A stretch of DNA of 40,637 bases from Pelomyxa schiedti (taxonomy: Eukaryota > Evosea > Pelobiontida > Pelomyxidae). The notes beneath the pieces are model-generated. The model was given only the letters and a program-made list of their open reading frames with translations, was not told the origin of the DNA and searched no databases. Positions 32,138 through 40,637 of the stretch are shown here, in pieces (the stretch's first letter is position 1; each line of letters begins with the position of its first letter). The DNA lies in the NCBI GenBank assembly GCA_020536535.1, contig JAHLWZ010000939.1, positions 1-40,637 on the forward strand, written 5' to 3'. Both the position numbers and the translations under genes were made by a program.

Positions 32138-34640
32138 ATGAGTTCCCTGCCTCTGAGTTTCTCATCAACAATTTGGTTTCGAAACAGTTCGTTTAACAAA
32201 CAGCAGCTGTTTGTCATGTTTCGGATAGTGGTTGAAACAGACCAGAAGACAAACGCATCAGCACTGTCGTGCGACACTACGGATGTGACTGCAAGCGGAT
32301 CTGTTTGTGCCCCATCTCCAGATCTACAATCGCAAACGGGACTAAAAACCGGTGTTGTTCATACACCACCCCTTGTGTCGCCCAGTGCACCAACCGCGTT
32401 GGTTGGAATTGCTGCTCCCGCATCCGGCTCCGTTACGTGCTCGTCACCGCCGCTGCCGCTGCCGTCTCCGCCTGCTCCCGAGGACATTGCTGCGCCGTCG
32501 GGGGACGACGGGGGCGGCCCTGCTGCGGCCGCTTTTCCCGAGAGGGTCTTCTTCAACTGTGGGAATCCTTCTGTGGAAAGTATCACTGGGATAATCCACT
32601 TGTACAAAAGCAATCCTAGAAAGGAGGGCTCGCCTCCGCCTTCTCACCACGCTGCGGAAACACACAATCCTCAACAAGGGGTTGACCAACCCGGTCTGCC
32701 CACTGACCCACCAACGCAACTTGTTGGTGACCGGCAGGCTCAACCGCCAACACAGGCACTCCAAGCACAAGCAGTCGCTCAAACGTTACCTCAGACACAA
32801 CAACAAGCTGTTGACAGTAACAATCCACAGCTCAACATTCCGAATAGTACTTTATTGTGTGTGCTGGCTGTGCCTTCATACCTCACAACGTCGGATTTTG
32901 CCCGTTTCATCAGTGGATTCCATAGGTCAATTCACTACATGAAATTACTACGGTATTTATTCTGTCAAAACTCATCCTTGCATATTTGGCACACACGTTT
33001 TCTCACAAGGGTAATCTCTCACAAGTGATGCATCCCCCAATAAATACATGGTACTGCTCAAGTTTGATGATCAACAAAGTACTGATGACTTCTACTTTGC
33101 TTATAACGGCAGAAGATTCAGCTCACTGGAGGTGAATGAATTGTTAGGTGGAAATCTTTTCTAAGATTTATCATAGTTGGAAACCTGCCATGTTTTATAC
33201 GTTGCAAAAGTTGAGTTTATTTCTCCTTCCACAGCTCAACCTCTGTTCCCACCACCTGGTTTGACAGAACTTCCAACATGTCCTGTTTGCTTAGGTTGAG
33301 TTTCATCCGAATACTGAATTTCTTAGTCATCACTAGAACGGATGGATGCTGATTCAACTGGCCTACTCACAATTCTTTGTAACCACACTTTCCACACAGA
33401 GTGCCTGGCACAGGTTTCTTGTCTCTTCTATACAATCGCTAATTGTAGATAGTGGAAAGCAAGTGGTTGTCCTGTTTGCCGCTATGCGCAACAGCCATTG
33501 GGTTACGATACAAAATGCTATTCTTGTGATTGTACTGTATCCAAAGAACTCTGGATCTGTTTATTATGCGGCCACATTGGCTGTGGGCGGTTGGTTTTAT
33601 TTGCATTTTTACCATCATCTCACTGCTCTTCAATAGGTTTACTCATTCACATGCCTTTGAGCACTTCAAGTCAACTCGGCATGCTTATTCTCTTAATCTC
33701 GAGACAAAACGCGTCTGGGATTATGTTGGAGATAATTGGGTTCACCGCATTGTGCAGAATCGCACTGATGGAAAGCTTATTGAGGTATTGGGTACTTCTG
33801 TTTTCTCTTCCACTCACTCAATGCTTCTGCAGTTAGACTCCAAAGTAATGTCTTGCACTCCTGAAGCTTATCTTCTTAATTTGTGTCCCTTGTAGGATGA
33901 CAAAATGGCAATGAACTCTCTAGAAATGGAGTACACCCAGCTACTGCAAAATCATCTTGCTGTATTTGAGCGGGAGATGACGGAACTAAAGCTGGAACAC
34001 AGGCAACAAATGAGCAAAATGATTTCTGCACACAAAGTTTGTAAGAGAACCCTACGGTGATTACTTAAAGAAATTCTAGGAACAAATGGGCTCACTTCAC
34101 AAAGAAATTGCTGCTCTGAGTGGGCAATTATCCAAACTGGAAAAAGAGAGGAAACACGAAGCGGCCAAGGCTAAAGCAGCACAGCAAAAGGCCTTACAAC
34201 TTGCTAATGAAAAAGAAGAGCTGATTGACGTATGCTACGAACTTCCGCCTAGTACCCCAATCAACTTTTAAAGCAAAATCGAACATTGCGGGAGTCCAAT
34301 GAGCACCATTTGGAAAAAGTTGAGAGACTGGTCAAGGATGACACAAAAGATCGCAAGATAGCAGCCCTAGAGGTAAACAAACCCCTTTCCTTTTGCCAAT
34401 ATACCAACACATGAAAAGGCAGAGCTCAAGGACCTTATGTTCCATCTAGAAGCCCAAGAGCAGGTGAAAAACAACACGGAGTTGCAGCAAGGAAACATAG
34501 TAACCCAAGCACCTCCATCACCCCCAACTACAACCACAGCCACAACCACGAACACAAGCACAAGCTCAAACACAAACACAACCACAAGCACTTCAACAAG
34601 TAGAGGAAGGGGTACAAGAAGAGGGGGACGAAAGAGTTAA
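32138..34640 (+). CDS. BRAP: BRAP/IMP-type RING and UBP-zinc-finger ubiquitin ligase
   Basis: BRAP (IMP) is a cytoplasmic RING ligase that in animals is a Ras effector and restrains KSR-MAPK signalling. The family order is complete. A disordered Pro/Gln-rich N-terminus is followed by an RRM-like domain (TLLCVLAVPSYLTTSDFARF, then NKYMVLLKFDDQQSTDDFYF). Next are a RING (CPVC, CNHTFHTEC, GCPVCR) and a UBP-type zinc finger (CYSCDCTVSKELWICLLCGH, then GCGR and HAFEHFKSTRHAYSLNLE). Then come VWDYVGDNWVHRIV, a long coiled coil (33910-34360) and a Thr/Ser/Asn-rich tail ending RGTRRGGRKS. All zinc ligands appear intact, so ligase activity is expected. About seven short introns are needed. Met 32138 is the first in frame; Met 32216 (MFRIVVE) fits the family start better. 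The gene is convergent with the RasGAP-like gene, about 60 bp apart. Confidence 0.88.
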
Positions 34641-34702
34641 CAACAAATTTGATGTTCTTTTTTTTCCTCTTGTCCAGTTTTCAAATACACAATTCTGGAT
34701 TT

Positions 34703-37700
34703 CTATTTGGTTTTTTTTTCGGTTGTAAGTAAAACAATTGAAAGGGGGCTGCCAGCAGGGCCTTTCAATTTCAACTGCCCATGGGGCAACTCCTCAATAT
34801 TGATACAAGTGAACTGTAGCTTCTCTGAAGCTGTGTAAGTGTTCTGTGATTGTGCAACACAGATGTGGGGTAATACCTCAATGGAGTCTCTATCAGAGCT
34901 TGTGGCTTGTGACAACCGGGTGTGGTATGCTTTGTGGATCTGGTCCCGGTTCAGCGATATCTTCCATAACTATTTACTGGTTAAGTGAAACTGAGGGTTG
35001 TAGGTTGAAACATACAAGTACTGCCAGGAGCTTAGTGTAATCAGTGAATTGCATTGTGGAATGAGGCTACACAATGTGAGAAAACTTAAGTGTTTTATAC
35101 ATTTGGTTATTTGTGCAGTCCCAACCTCATCATCTGGGCCTTTGTTATTCTATACAAAAATGAGGTGCAACAGAGGACGGAGAGAAAGTATACATTTGGA
35201 TCAAGTAAAATGACCAGAAATTCGTTAAGTTCTTCCCGCAAGCGTGGAGATAGAAAGGGTTTTAATGGAGTCAATACTTCCTTGGACCTAAAACAAAGTT
35301 AATTCATATAATCTTTCCTTCCTTCTTCCCCACCCCCTCCCCGGCTAACTGGTCAACAATGGCAGAGACTAATTTCGAGAAGTAAGACAAAACTCGCTTG
35401 GCTTCCGATGTTACTGCTAAATCCAAGTAAGAAGAAAATAAAAGGTTGTTTTGGAATGAAATTACCTGGACATAAGTGAAATTGATTGGGTAAACGAATT
35501 GCCGTGCAAATGAATAACCTGAAAAACAGAGAAATGATGCAGGGATAGGCGGGTTGTTTCGCTTCCTCCAGTAGAGTTTTGATGTCACATAGAACAAGCT
35601 TGATATTTCTAAAATAAAGGAAATTAGAACTCGAATTAGGGAGGACTAACCAACAGAGGAATAGATGCAATAGATTTCAAAATGATGTGGAGAATGTGCT
35701 GTGTGATACCACAAAAACGGATATTGAGGGCTATTTGCTCTTCTTCCGTATTGCTTGATAAGGAGCAGTAAGTAAACCATTGGAAATGTACAATAACTTA
35801 CTGCTCAACAATGTGCATAGGATAGAGAGGATTTTTGATAATGGCATTTAAAAGAGGCTCGAGAGTTCGTTGTAGATAGTGGTACCCAATATATCTGAAG
35901 TACTGGAAGATCAACTTAACTGGTACACTGTCTTTATTGTAGAAAAAGGGGTCTTCTGTATCTTTATAGGGTAAGTGGAGCGCTGGTGAATTAAATTTCC
36001 TCACTGAAGTGGCTCAACTCCTCAGTAAATGTAATTTGAATCAAGTTTCGCACTTGTTTCCGCTGGTTTAGTAATCTTACAAGTGTAAGGAACGTCGTTT
36101 CATCTGTAATCAGAGTTTCACATACAGCCGCAGTGATTAAAAACCGAGGTCCACTTAGAATCTGGGGAAGTGAGAAAGTCGTGAACTCTATTTCTTCTCA
36201 ACCTCACATAACAGATTATAGTACCCCTGAGCGGTACAAAAGATCTCGTTTCTGGCAATTGGTTCTTTGTAATGCCACTTGACAAACAGTTTACCACTAG
36301 CAAGGGTTCCGCCACACTGTAACGGAACTGTTGTCGAGAAGGGACTATTTTATACAAGAACATTAGCACCCCAAGACAATGAAGAAAGAATCTACTTAGT
36401 TTGCAGGAAATCACTTGCAGGAAACTCAAAAGACCCAATGAGTTCATTTACAGAAAGTCGAGTGTGGGCCATGATCTCGAACCGAAGAGATTTTGCGGTA
36501 GGAGGAACCTCAAATGAAATATTATCACCCCTAGGAAAGTATGGTAACGATATAATTTGGTTCGTGGAATGTAAACAAACCAAAGTGGGTTGCTATCTTG
36601 ATTGCAGGTCTTTGTTTTATGCTCAGCTGAGGAGTGTGTGTCAACAAGGCGTATCACACAGTATGAATCTGGTATTTTCCCTGCTCTTGTCCTGAGTTCA
36701 CATCCTCTAAGTTCTAAATTGGGGTAAAACTTTTAATCCGGCTTCAAAGGTGTGAGAATCAGCAACCCGTCATAGTAAGAAGCCCATTCTTTCCGCGCAG
36801 ATTGGATATTAGATTGGCTACTGTGGCAGATTCGGGAACTGTTTGTTGTTGGTATATATCAAATGACCAAAATCTTAATAGAAGAGTCGTACGTTTTTCA
36901 GTTGAGCCCGCTTGTAGAAGAGCAGCTCGTGATTCCTTAATGAGGACTTGTTCTTTCTAGAATCATGGTGAAAAATCCATATGTCAAGGAAATCAAATCA
37001 ATAACGGTAAACGCACAAGTGCTGCACACTGCCGAGTCAATGTGAGTAGTTGTTGTTCCAACTGTTCCTTTTTTTGCTTGAATGATATCTGTGCCATAAC
37101 CACAGGCTGCTCTGGCATCATAGACAAGTGCCCTCCCGGAGATGCAGTTGCATCCACACCACCTGCTGCTGAAGCTGTTGTGCTCACTGCTGCAGAGTTT
37201 GCCGCCGCGGGTGTGAGTACGAGTGCGGGCGTTGTGCTGGCAGAGGGAGGGAGCAGCAGGCCCTGCTGGTTTGCCTGAAGTCCAGGAGCCCCCCCCACAA
37301 CCATTCCCGGCCCCAGCCGTAGTGGGTACCTCAGTGTCATGGATGACCTTGGGCGAGACTGCGATGGCGAAGCTGGCGATGCTGGCGGCGGCGGCGGCTT
37401 GGCTAGAACTGCGGCCAGAACCTGCTGTTCATCGTGCTGCTGCAGTTGGCTGTGAGCTGTTTCGGTACTACCATTGTTGTTGTTGTTGCCGGAGGTGGTT
37501 GTGGTTGTGGTGGTGTTTGGTTTCTGCACTTTATGTGGCTCTAGCTCTGTGTTGGCGGCAGGTTGATGTTGTGGTTGTGATGTTTGCACTGAGGTTTGAC
37601 TTTGTGTTTGTGTTTGTGGGTTTGTGAGGGAAGGTTGAGGTGGGGGAGGAAGAGGCAGAGGTAGAGGTTGTGGTTTTGGTTGTGGGGTATGTCTGGAGGG

Positions 37701-38207
37701 TGTTTCCTGTGCCACAGTGGGTTGGGGGGACGCAGCAGAGGTAGTAGCGACAGGGGGTGCTGCGGGGAGAACTTTGGCAGTTATGGGTTGCTTGTGTTGT
37801 TGTTGTTGTTGTTGTTGCTGCTGGTGCTGCTGCTGCTGCTGCATGTCTACCCTCTGGATGAGCGCCACGGCGGCAATCTGCTGCTGTTGCTGCTGCTGCT
37901 GCGAGGTGTAGAGAGCAACAGGGACGAGTGCAGGGGGTGGCTTGGCCGGGGGGTTGGGCGGGGGCCCGCGGCCCTTCACCATCCACCCAGACGATGTCCC
38001 CGGCAGCGCCCTGCGCCCCCCCGACGCCGCCGCCGCCGCCGCAGCAGCAGATGCAGAGACATATGCAGACGACGCTGTGGCTGCGTTGCTGGCGGACACA
38101 GGAACCGTAGCAACTGCTGTCGAGTTAGAAGATGGCGGCGTAGTCGTCGTGGTGGAGGTGGCTGCCGTTGAGGAGGCTGAGGGTGCAGCGCTCGTGTCGG
38201 TGTCCAT
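34703..38207 (-). CDS. Poly-Q / coiled-coil / C2 / RasGAP-like protein, arginine finger absent
   Basis: The first exon (38207 to about 37010) is Ala/Thr/Gln/Pro-rich with two poly-Q blocks and ends in a coiled coil (QKKEQLEQQLLTLTRQCAAL) that continues after an intron as KEQVLIKESRAALLQAG. A C2 domain follows: NGLLTMTELRGCEL, IPDSYCVIRLVD, NPLWGDNISFEVPP and VNELIGSFEFPASDF. Then comes a RasGAP domain: YNLLCEILSGPRFLITAAVC, FLTLVRLLNQRKQVRNLIQI, KLIFQYFRYIGYHYLQRTLE, ISLFFRLFICTAIRLP (the FLFLRFxxPA motif) and KEVLTPLKPFLSPRLREELN. C2 plus RasGAP is the RASAL/SynGAP layout. Where active GAPs have LFRGNSLA, this has FFYNKDSV, so the finger Arg is Tyr. The coiled coil, C2 and GAP exons join in one frame. 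The last ~130 codons and the stop at 34703 are less certain. Confidence 0.82.
37793..37902 (-). repeat. CAA/CAG poly-glutamine tracts
   Basis: Two blocks of glutamine codons on the minus strand (37793-37843 with His interruptions, 37877-37902) lie in the first exon of the RasGAP-like gene. Mixed CAA and CAG triplets suggest an old, fairly stable tract. Confidence 0.8.
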
Positions 38208-38378
38208 CGGCAACGACGAAACGGTATCGAGATAGATTAGGATTAGAAATGGAAGTTCCACGTAATCCTGAATGGAACGAACAACGAGAGTCTTGTTTAT
38301 TGACGATGGGGGAGAGGGAAGACGCTCAGTTCAGGTTCTGATTGACAGTTGGGTTCCCCAAGTTTCCTTGAAAAGAAG

Positions 38379-40058
38379 TCAAACAGGAACCTGTGAAGAA
38401 AAAGATAGATACCCAGGTACATCCTGAAGGAGAACAGTGGCACCTGTAGCCGCATCAAACACATACAGCTGCTGGTCCACAAAGTGAAAGATAAACCCAT
38501 GACTGGCTAAAAGTCTCCACATAAATCTTGTCATATAACAAGGATGCGGGCTGCTTGTGAATTGTAGCTGTATAAACCGCAGTGGCCTGGAAATGTTGCA
38601 ATCCCATACTTCACAAATGTTCCCGTCTTTGGCAGCCAAGCAGAACAGGGAGTCGTTGATTTGGGACAAATGAGTGCCGACACTGATGTATTTCATATCA
38701 GAATACTGTACTTCCTTGCCTTCCGGCACTTCCAAGATACTTGACACGCTGGTGGCACCATTAACGGCCCCAATTATGTATGTACATTCACCACTTTGTT
38801 TCCTCATCCTTAGAAGTGCGGAAATGCGCTTCTTGCTAGTGGGAAGTGCAATCCTGGTGTAGGTTGCCAGGGCCATCATCTTTTCCACATGGGTCTCTTG
38901 GGTAGGAACAACCAAAAACCAGTACGCTTGTAGGTCCTCTGAATTGTTGGACCAAGAATGGGGTGGAGGTGATTTTGCCAGAGTAACAACCAGCTCCCCC
39001 AGGAGGAAGTTGGTGCTAGTGAGATGAAAACCATTTGGAATAGGAATTTGGGCTGGTTTCAGCTTGGATTTTCCTATAAGTCGTCTGTACGGCGAAATTT
39101 TCGCAATTGCCAGGACATTCCTGGAAGTAGTTGTACTAACACCCCCAAATGCCACCATCTCAGAACTCACTGCGAGAGTTGTAGAATTAACATCTGATAC
39201 ACCATCAGACAGATTTATCAGTGTTGTAACTTCGGGTTTTGCGCACAAGTAAACGTTGCCGTCTTGTTTGCCAATGGTCACATACTTGTTCCAGTCAATC
39301 CACTTGATATCAATGCCACCCGCACCAACAAACACGGAAGTTGTGATTCCAAGTGTCAGCCGCGAGACCCCAAACGAGAATATCTCGGCAAGACAAGGTT
39401 CTGGGTGTGCTATTTGATAGAAGACACTGGGTACCTTCCACGTCATCGCAAGGAACATCTCAGCAGTGCCCACGAACCAGTCGTCCCACAATCGCCTGAG
39501 CAAGTGCCCTGAAGCGGCATTTAAAAGCCTCACGGGGCTGTGAGCCCCGCACCGCGGGTGTGATCCCATGGACAACGCCACCAATTGGCACCTTCCATCA
39601 AGGCTCCAAGGTACAGTCAGTGCCGAATTCTGGCGTATAAGAGGGGTCAAGTCTGGACAATAACTAGAATCAGAATCAGAATCAGACTCCAAAGGCGAGG
39701 AATGTACTCCAAAAATGAATACAGGTGTTATTATTTGTGCCAACGGGCCTGGCTGTTGTGTGGTTGCTGCTGGCGCTATTGCAGGTGATAATGATGACGG
39801 TGATTGGTTTAGTGGTGCCGGTGGTGCTGTAGATGTTGGTGTTTGCGATTGTGGGGCCGGAGGAGGAGGCTCTTCAGCAGGCTCTTCGTCAGGCTCTTCA
39901 GCTAGTGTTAAATGAGCCGAACTGGGTAATGCAGGTGTTGGGAAGTGCGGCTGAGGTTGTTGGTGCCGAACATTGCCATTGGAACCAAGAACCTCGCGCT
40001 GGAGGTTGGCCAGCCGCTGTCGCGGTGTGCCTTGCTTTCTGTTCTTTCTGGGGTACAT
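38379..40058 (-). CDS. Predicted beta-propeller-like protein, nearly intronless
   Basis: This single long exon encodes 559 residues, the only large unbroken gene here. The N-terminus is disordered (Pro/Gln/Glu-rich) with an ESDSDSDSS acidic patch. The remainder is a run of short beta-strand pairs with turns and WD-like endings: SPVRLLNAASGHLLRRLWDD, YVTIGKQDGNVYLCAK, FCLAAKDGNICEVWDCN and QQLYVFDAATGATVL, suggesting a WD40 or similar propeller. I recognise no named family and cannot give a function. Reading through gives a stop at 38379. A possible 22-nt GT-AG intron (38380-38402 region) would replace the last residues with FLFDFFSRKLGEPNCQSEPE and move the stop to 38297. The start ATG at 40058 is followed by a basic stretch (YPRKNRKQGTPRQR). 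Confidence 0.7.
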   Translation of the reverse strand: MYPRKNRKQGTPRQRLANLQREVLGSNGNVRHQQPQPHFPTPALPSSAHLTLAEEPDEEPAEEPPPPAPQSQTPTSTAPPAPLNQSPSSLSPAIAPAATTQQPGPLAQIITPVFIFGVHSSPLESDSDSDSSYCPDLTPLIRQNSALTVPWSLDGRCQLVALSMGSHPRCGAHSPVRLLNAASGHLLRRLWDDWFVGTAEMFLAMTWKVPSVFYQIAHPEPCLAEIFSFGVSRLTLGITTSVFVGAGGIDIKWIDWNKYVTIGKQDGNVYLCAKPEVTTLINLSDGVSDVNSTTLAVSSEMVAFGGVSTTTSRNVLAIAKISPYRRLIGKSKLKPAQIPIPNGFHLTSTNFLLGELVVTLAKSPPPHSWSNNSEDLQAYWFLVVPTQETHVEKMMALATYTRIALPTSKKRISALLRMRKQSGECTYIIGAVNGATSVSSILEVPEGKEVQYSDMKYISVGTHLSQINDSLFCLAAKDGNICEVWDCNISRPLRFIQLQFTSSPHPCYMTRFMWRLLASHGFIFHFVDQQLYVFDAATGATVLLQDVPGYLSFSSQVPV

Positions 40059-40180
40059 TGTTTGATTCGGACGACAACGAATTTAATTCTGCTGAAAGAG
40101 AAAATAATCAATGCCTTTCCGGTCTGTTGTTTATTTTCTGAAGCCAACAAGCACACTGTTATCTCACAACGAAAAAAAAC

Positions 40181-40205
40181 CAGTACCAACCCGTGGTTGG
40201 TACTG
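40181..40205. repeat. Perfect 11-bp inverted repeat, 3-nt loop
   Basis: CAGTACCAACC and GGTTGGTACTG flank CGT. The element sits between the right terminal coiled-coil gene (stop at 40321) and the propeller-like gene (start at 40058), both on the minus strand. It could be an operator-like dyad or a 3'-end RNA hairpin. Confidence 0.7.
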
Positions 40206-40316
40206 ATGTCAACTCCTTGCTGTTGAAAAGGAATGTTGTATTGCCGTATTCACTTGTTTTTTGCCCATTTGGAGCAATTTTTATTCTCCTAGGCTTGTGT
40301 GTAAGGGTGAATTTTG

Positions 40317-40637
40317 GGGATCATGGTGTTTGTGGTGGTGGGGGCAGACGTCGGAGTATTTCCTGAAGCAGATTGGTCAGCTTGTCAAAGCCTTCCTTTG
40401 TCTCCGTTTTGAAGGTAGCAAAGTCCTTTTTCATGGTCGCGATGTCCCTTTGCATGGTGGTGATATCTCCTTGCATGGTGGCGATGTGTCCTTGCATGGT
40501 GGCGATGTACCTTTGCATGGTGGTGATGTCTCCTTGCATGGTGGCAATGTCTCCTTGCAACCCAGACAACTTATTCGTGATTTCGGCCACGGTGGCAGGG
40601 AAAAGGCAGGTCTGCATCACATCCAAGGACTTCCATT
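40317..40637 (-). repeat. Right terminal copy of the coiled-coil gene family (partial CDS, 3' part)
   Basis: This is the inverted counterpart of 1-222. The frame is open to the window edge; the first Met inside is at 40626 and the TGA is at 40321. The leader LFPATVAEITNKLSGLQ is almost identical to the left copy. It then has six 7-residue units against three on the left, followed by KKDFATFKTETKEGFDKLTN, which the left copy lacks, and the shared ending LPPPPQTP. Similarity stops just after the stop codon. Heptad spacing predicts a parallel coiled coil. The function is unknown and the gene start lies outside the window. Confidence 0.6.

Noticed and set aside
36964-37041. Plus-strand MVKNPYVKEIKSITV open frame
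   Set aside because: It lies antisense to the intron and coiled-coil exon of the RasGAP-like gene and is short, with no partner exons.
37531-38235. Several long frames on both strands over the poly-Q exon
   Set aside because: They are triplet-repeat shadows. Only the frame that continues through an intron into the coiled coil and C2 domain is supported.
1-40637. The whole window as one giant transposon with terminal inverted repeats
   Set aside because: The end repeats are coding minisatellites that differ in unit number, no transposase or integrase is present, and the interior is ordinary housekeeping and signalling genes. A contig ending in dispersed repeats explains it.

Overview
The window is nuclear DNA of a eukaryotic microbe with a compact, intron-rich genome. 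All but one of the larger genes are broken by GT-AG introns. Most are about 40-70 nt, and many have T-rich 3' ends. Intergenic gaps are often only 40-130 bp. I see no bacterial operons, rRNA, tRNA or CRISPR array. The best taxonomic clue is a TKL-type protein kinase followed by an SH2 domain (25294-27595), the layout of the Dictyostelium Shk family. Together with poly-Q, His-rich and Asn/Thr-rich tracts this suggests an amoebozoan. Placing it nearer, for example in Archamoebae, would be a guess.

Fourteen genes can be read between two terminal repeats, in this order. (1) IcmF-type fused isobutyryl-CoA mutase, minus. (2) Translation initiation factor eIF1A, minus. (3) An unrecognised secreted or membrane-targeted protein, plus. 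(4) A ZZ-zinc-finger/GNAT acetyltransferase, minus. (5) An ISWI chromatin remodeller with an SR/GS-rich N-terminus, minus. (6) A small carboxymuconolactone-decarboxylase-fold protein, plus. (7) A chromodomain/AT-hook protein, plus. (8) A LARGE-like GT49 glycosyltransferase with an acidic insert, minus. (9) A His-rich/C2/PH-like/LRR/coiled-coil protein, minus. (10) A Shk-type kinase, minus. (11) An arrestin-fold protein fused to talin/I-LWEQ-like helices, minus. (12) A BRAP/IMP RING-UBP ligase, plus. (13) A poly-Q/coiled-coil/C2/RasGAP protein, minus. (14) A predicted beta-propeller-like protein, minus.

Both window ends carry inverted, inward-reading, truncated copies of one coiled-coil gene family. 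It is built on a 21-bp (heptad) repeat, with three units at the left end and six at the right. This looks like a contig that broke in dispersed repeats, not a mobile element with terminal repeats.

The genes do not form one pathway. The 25-38 kb stretch is rich in signalling proteins: Shk kinase, arrestin fusion, BRAP (a Ras/MAPK modulator in animals) and a RasGAP-like protein. The three most unusual items are the arrestin/I-LWEQ-like fusion, an intron-containing eukaryotic IcmF with the glutamine expected for isobutyryl-CoA, and a RasGAP domain with tyrosine where the arginine finger should be. I worked out exon boundaries by hand from splice-site consensus and family similarity. Exact boundaries are given only where the reading frame closes.
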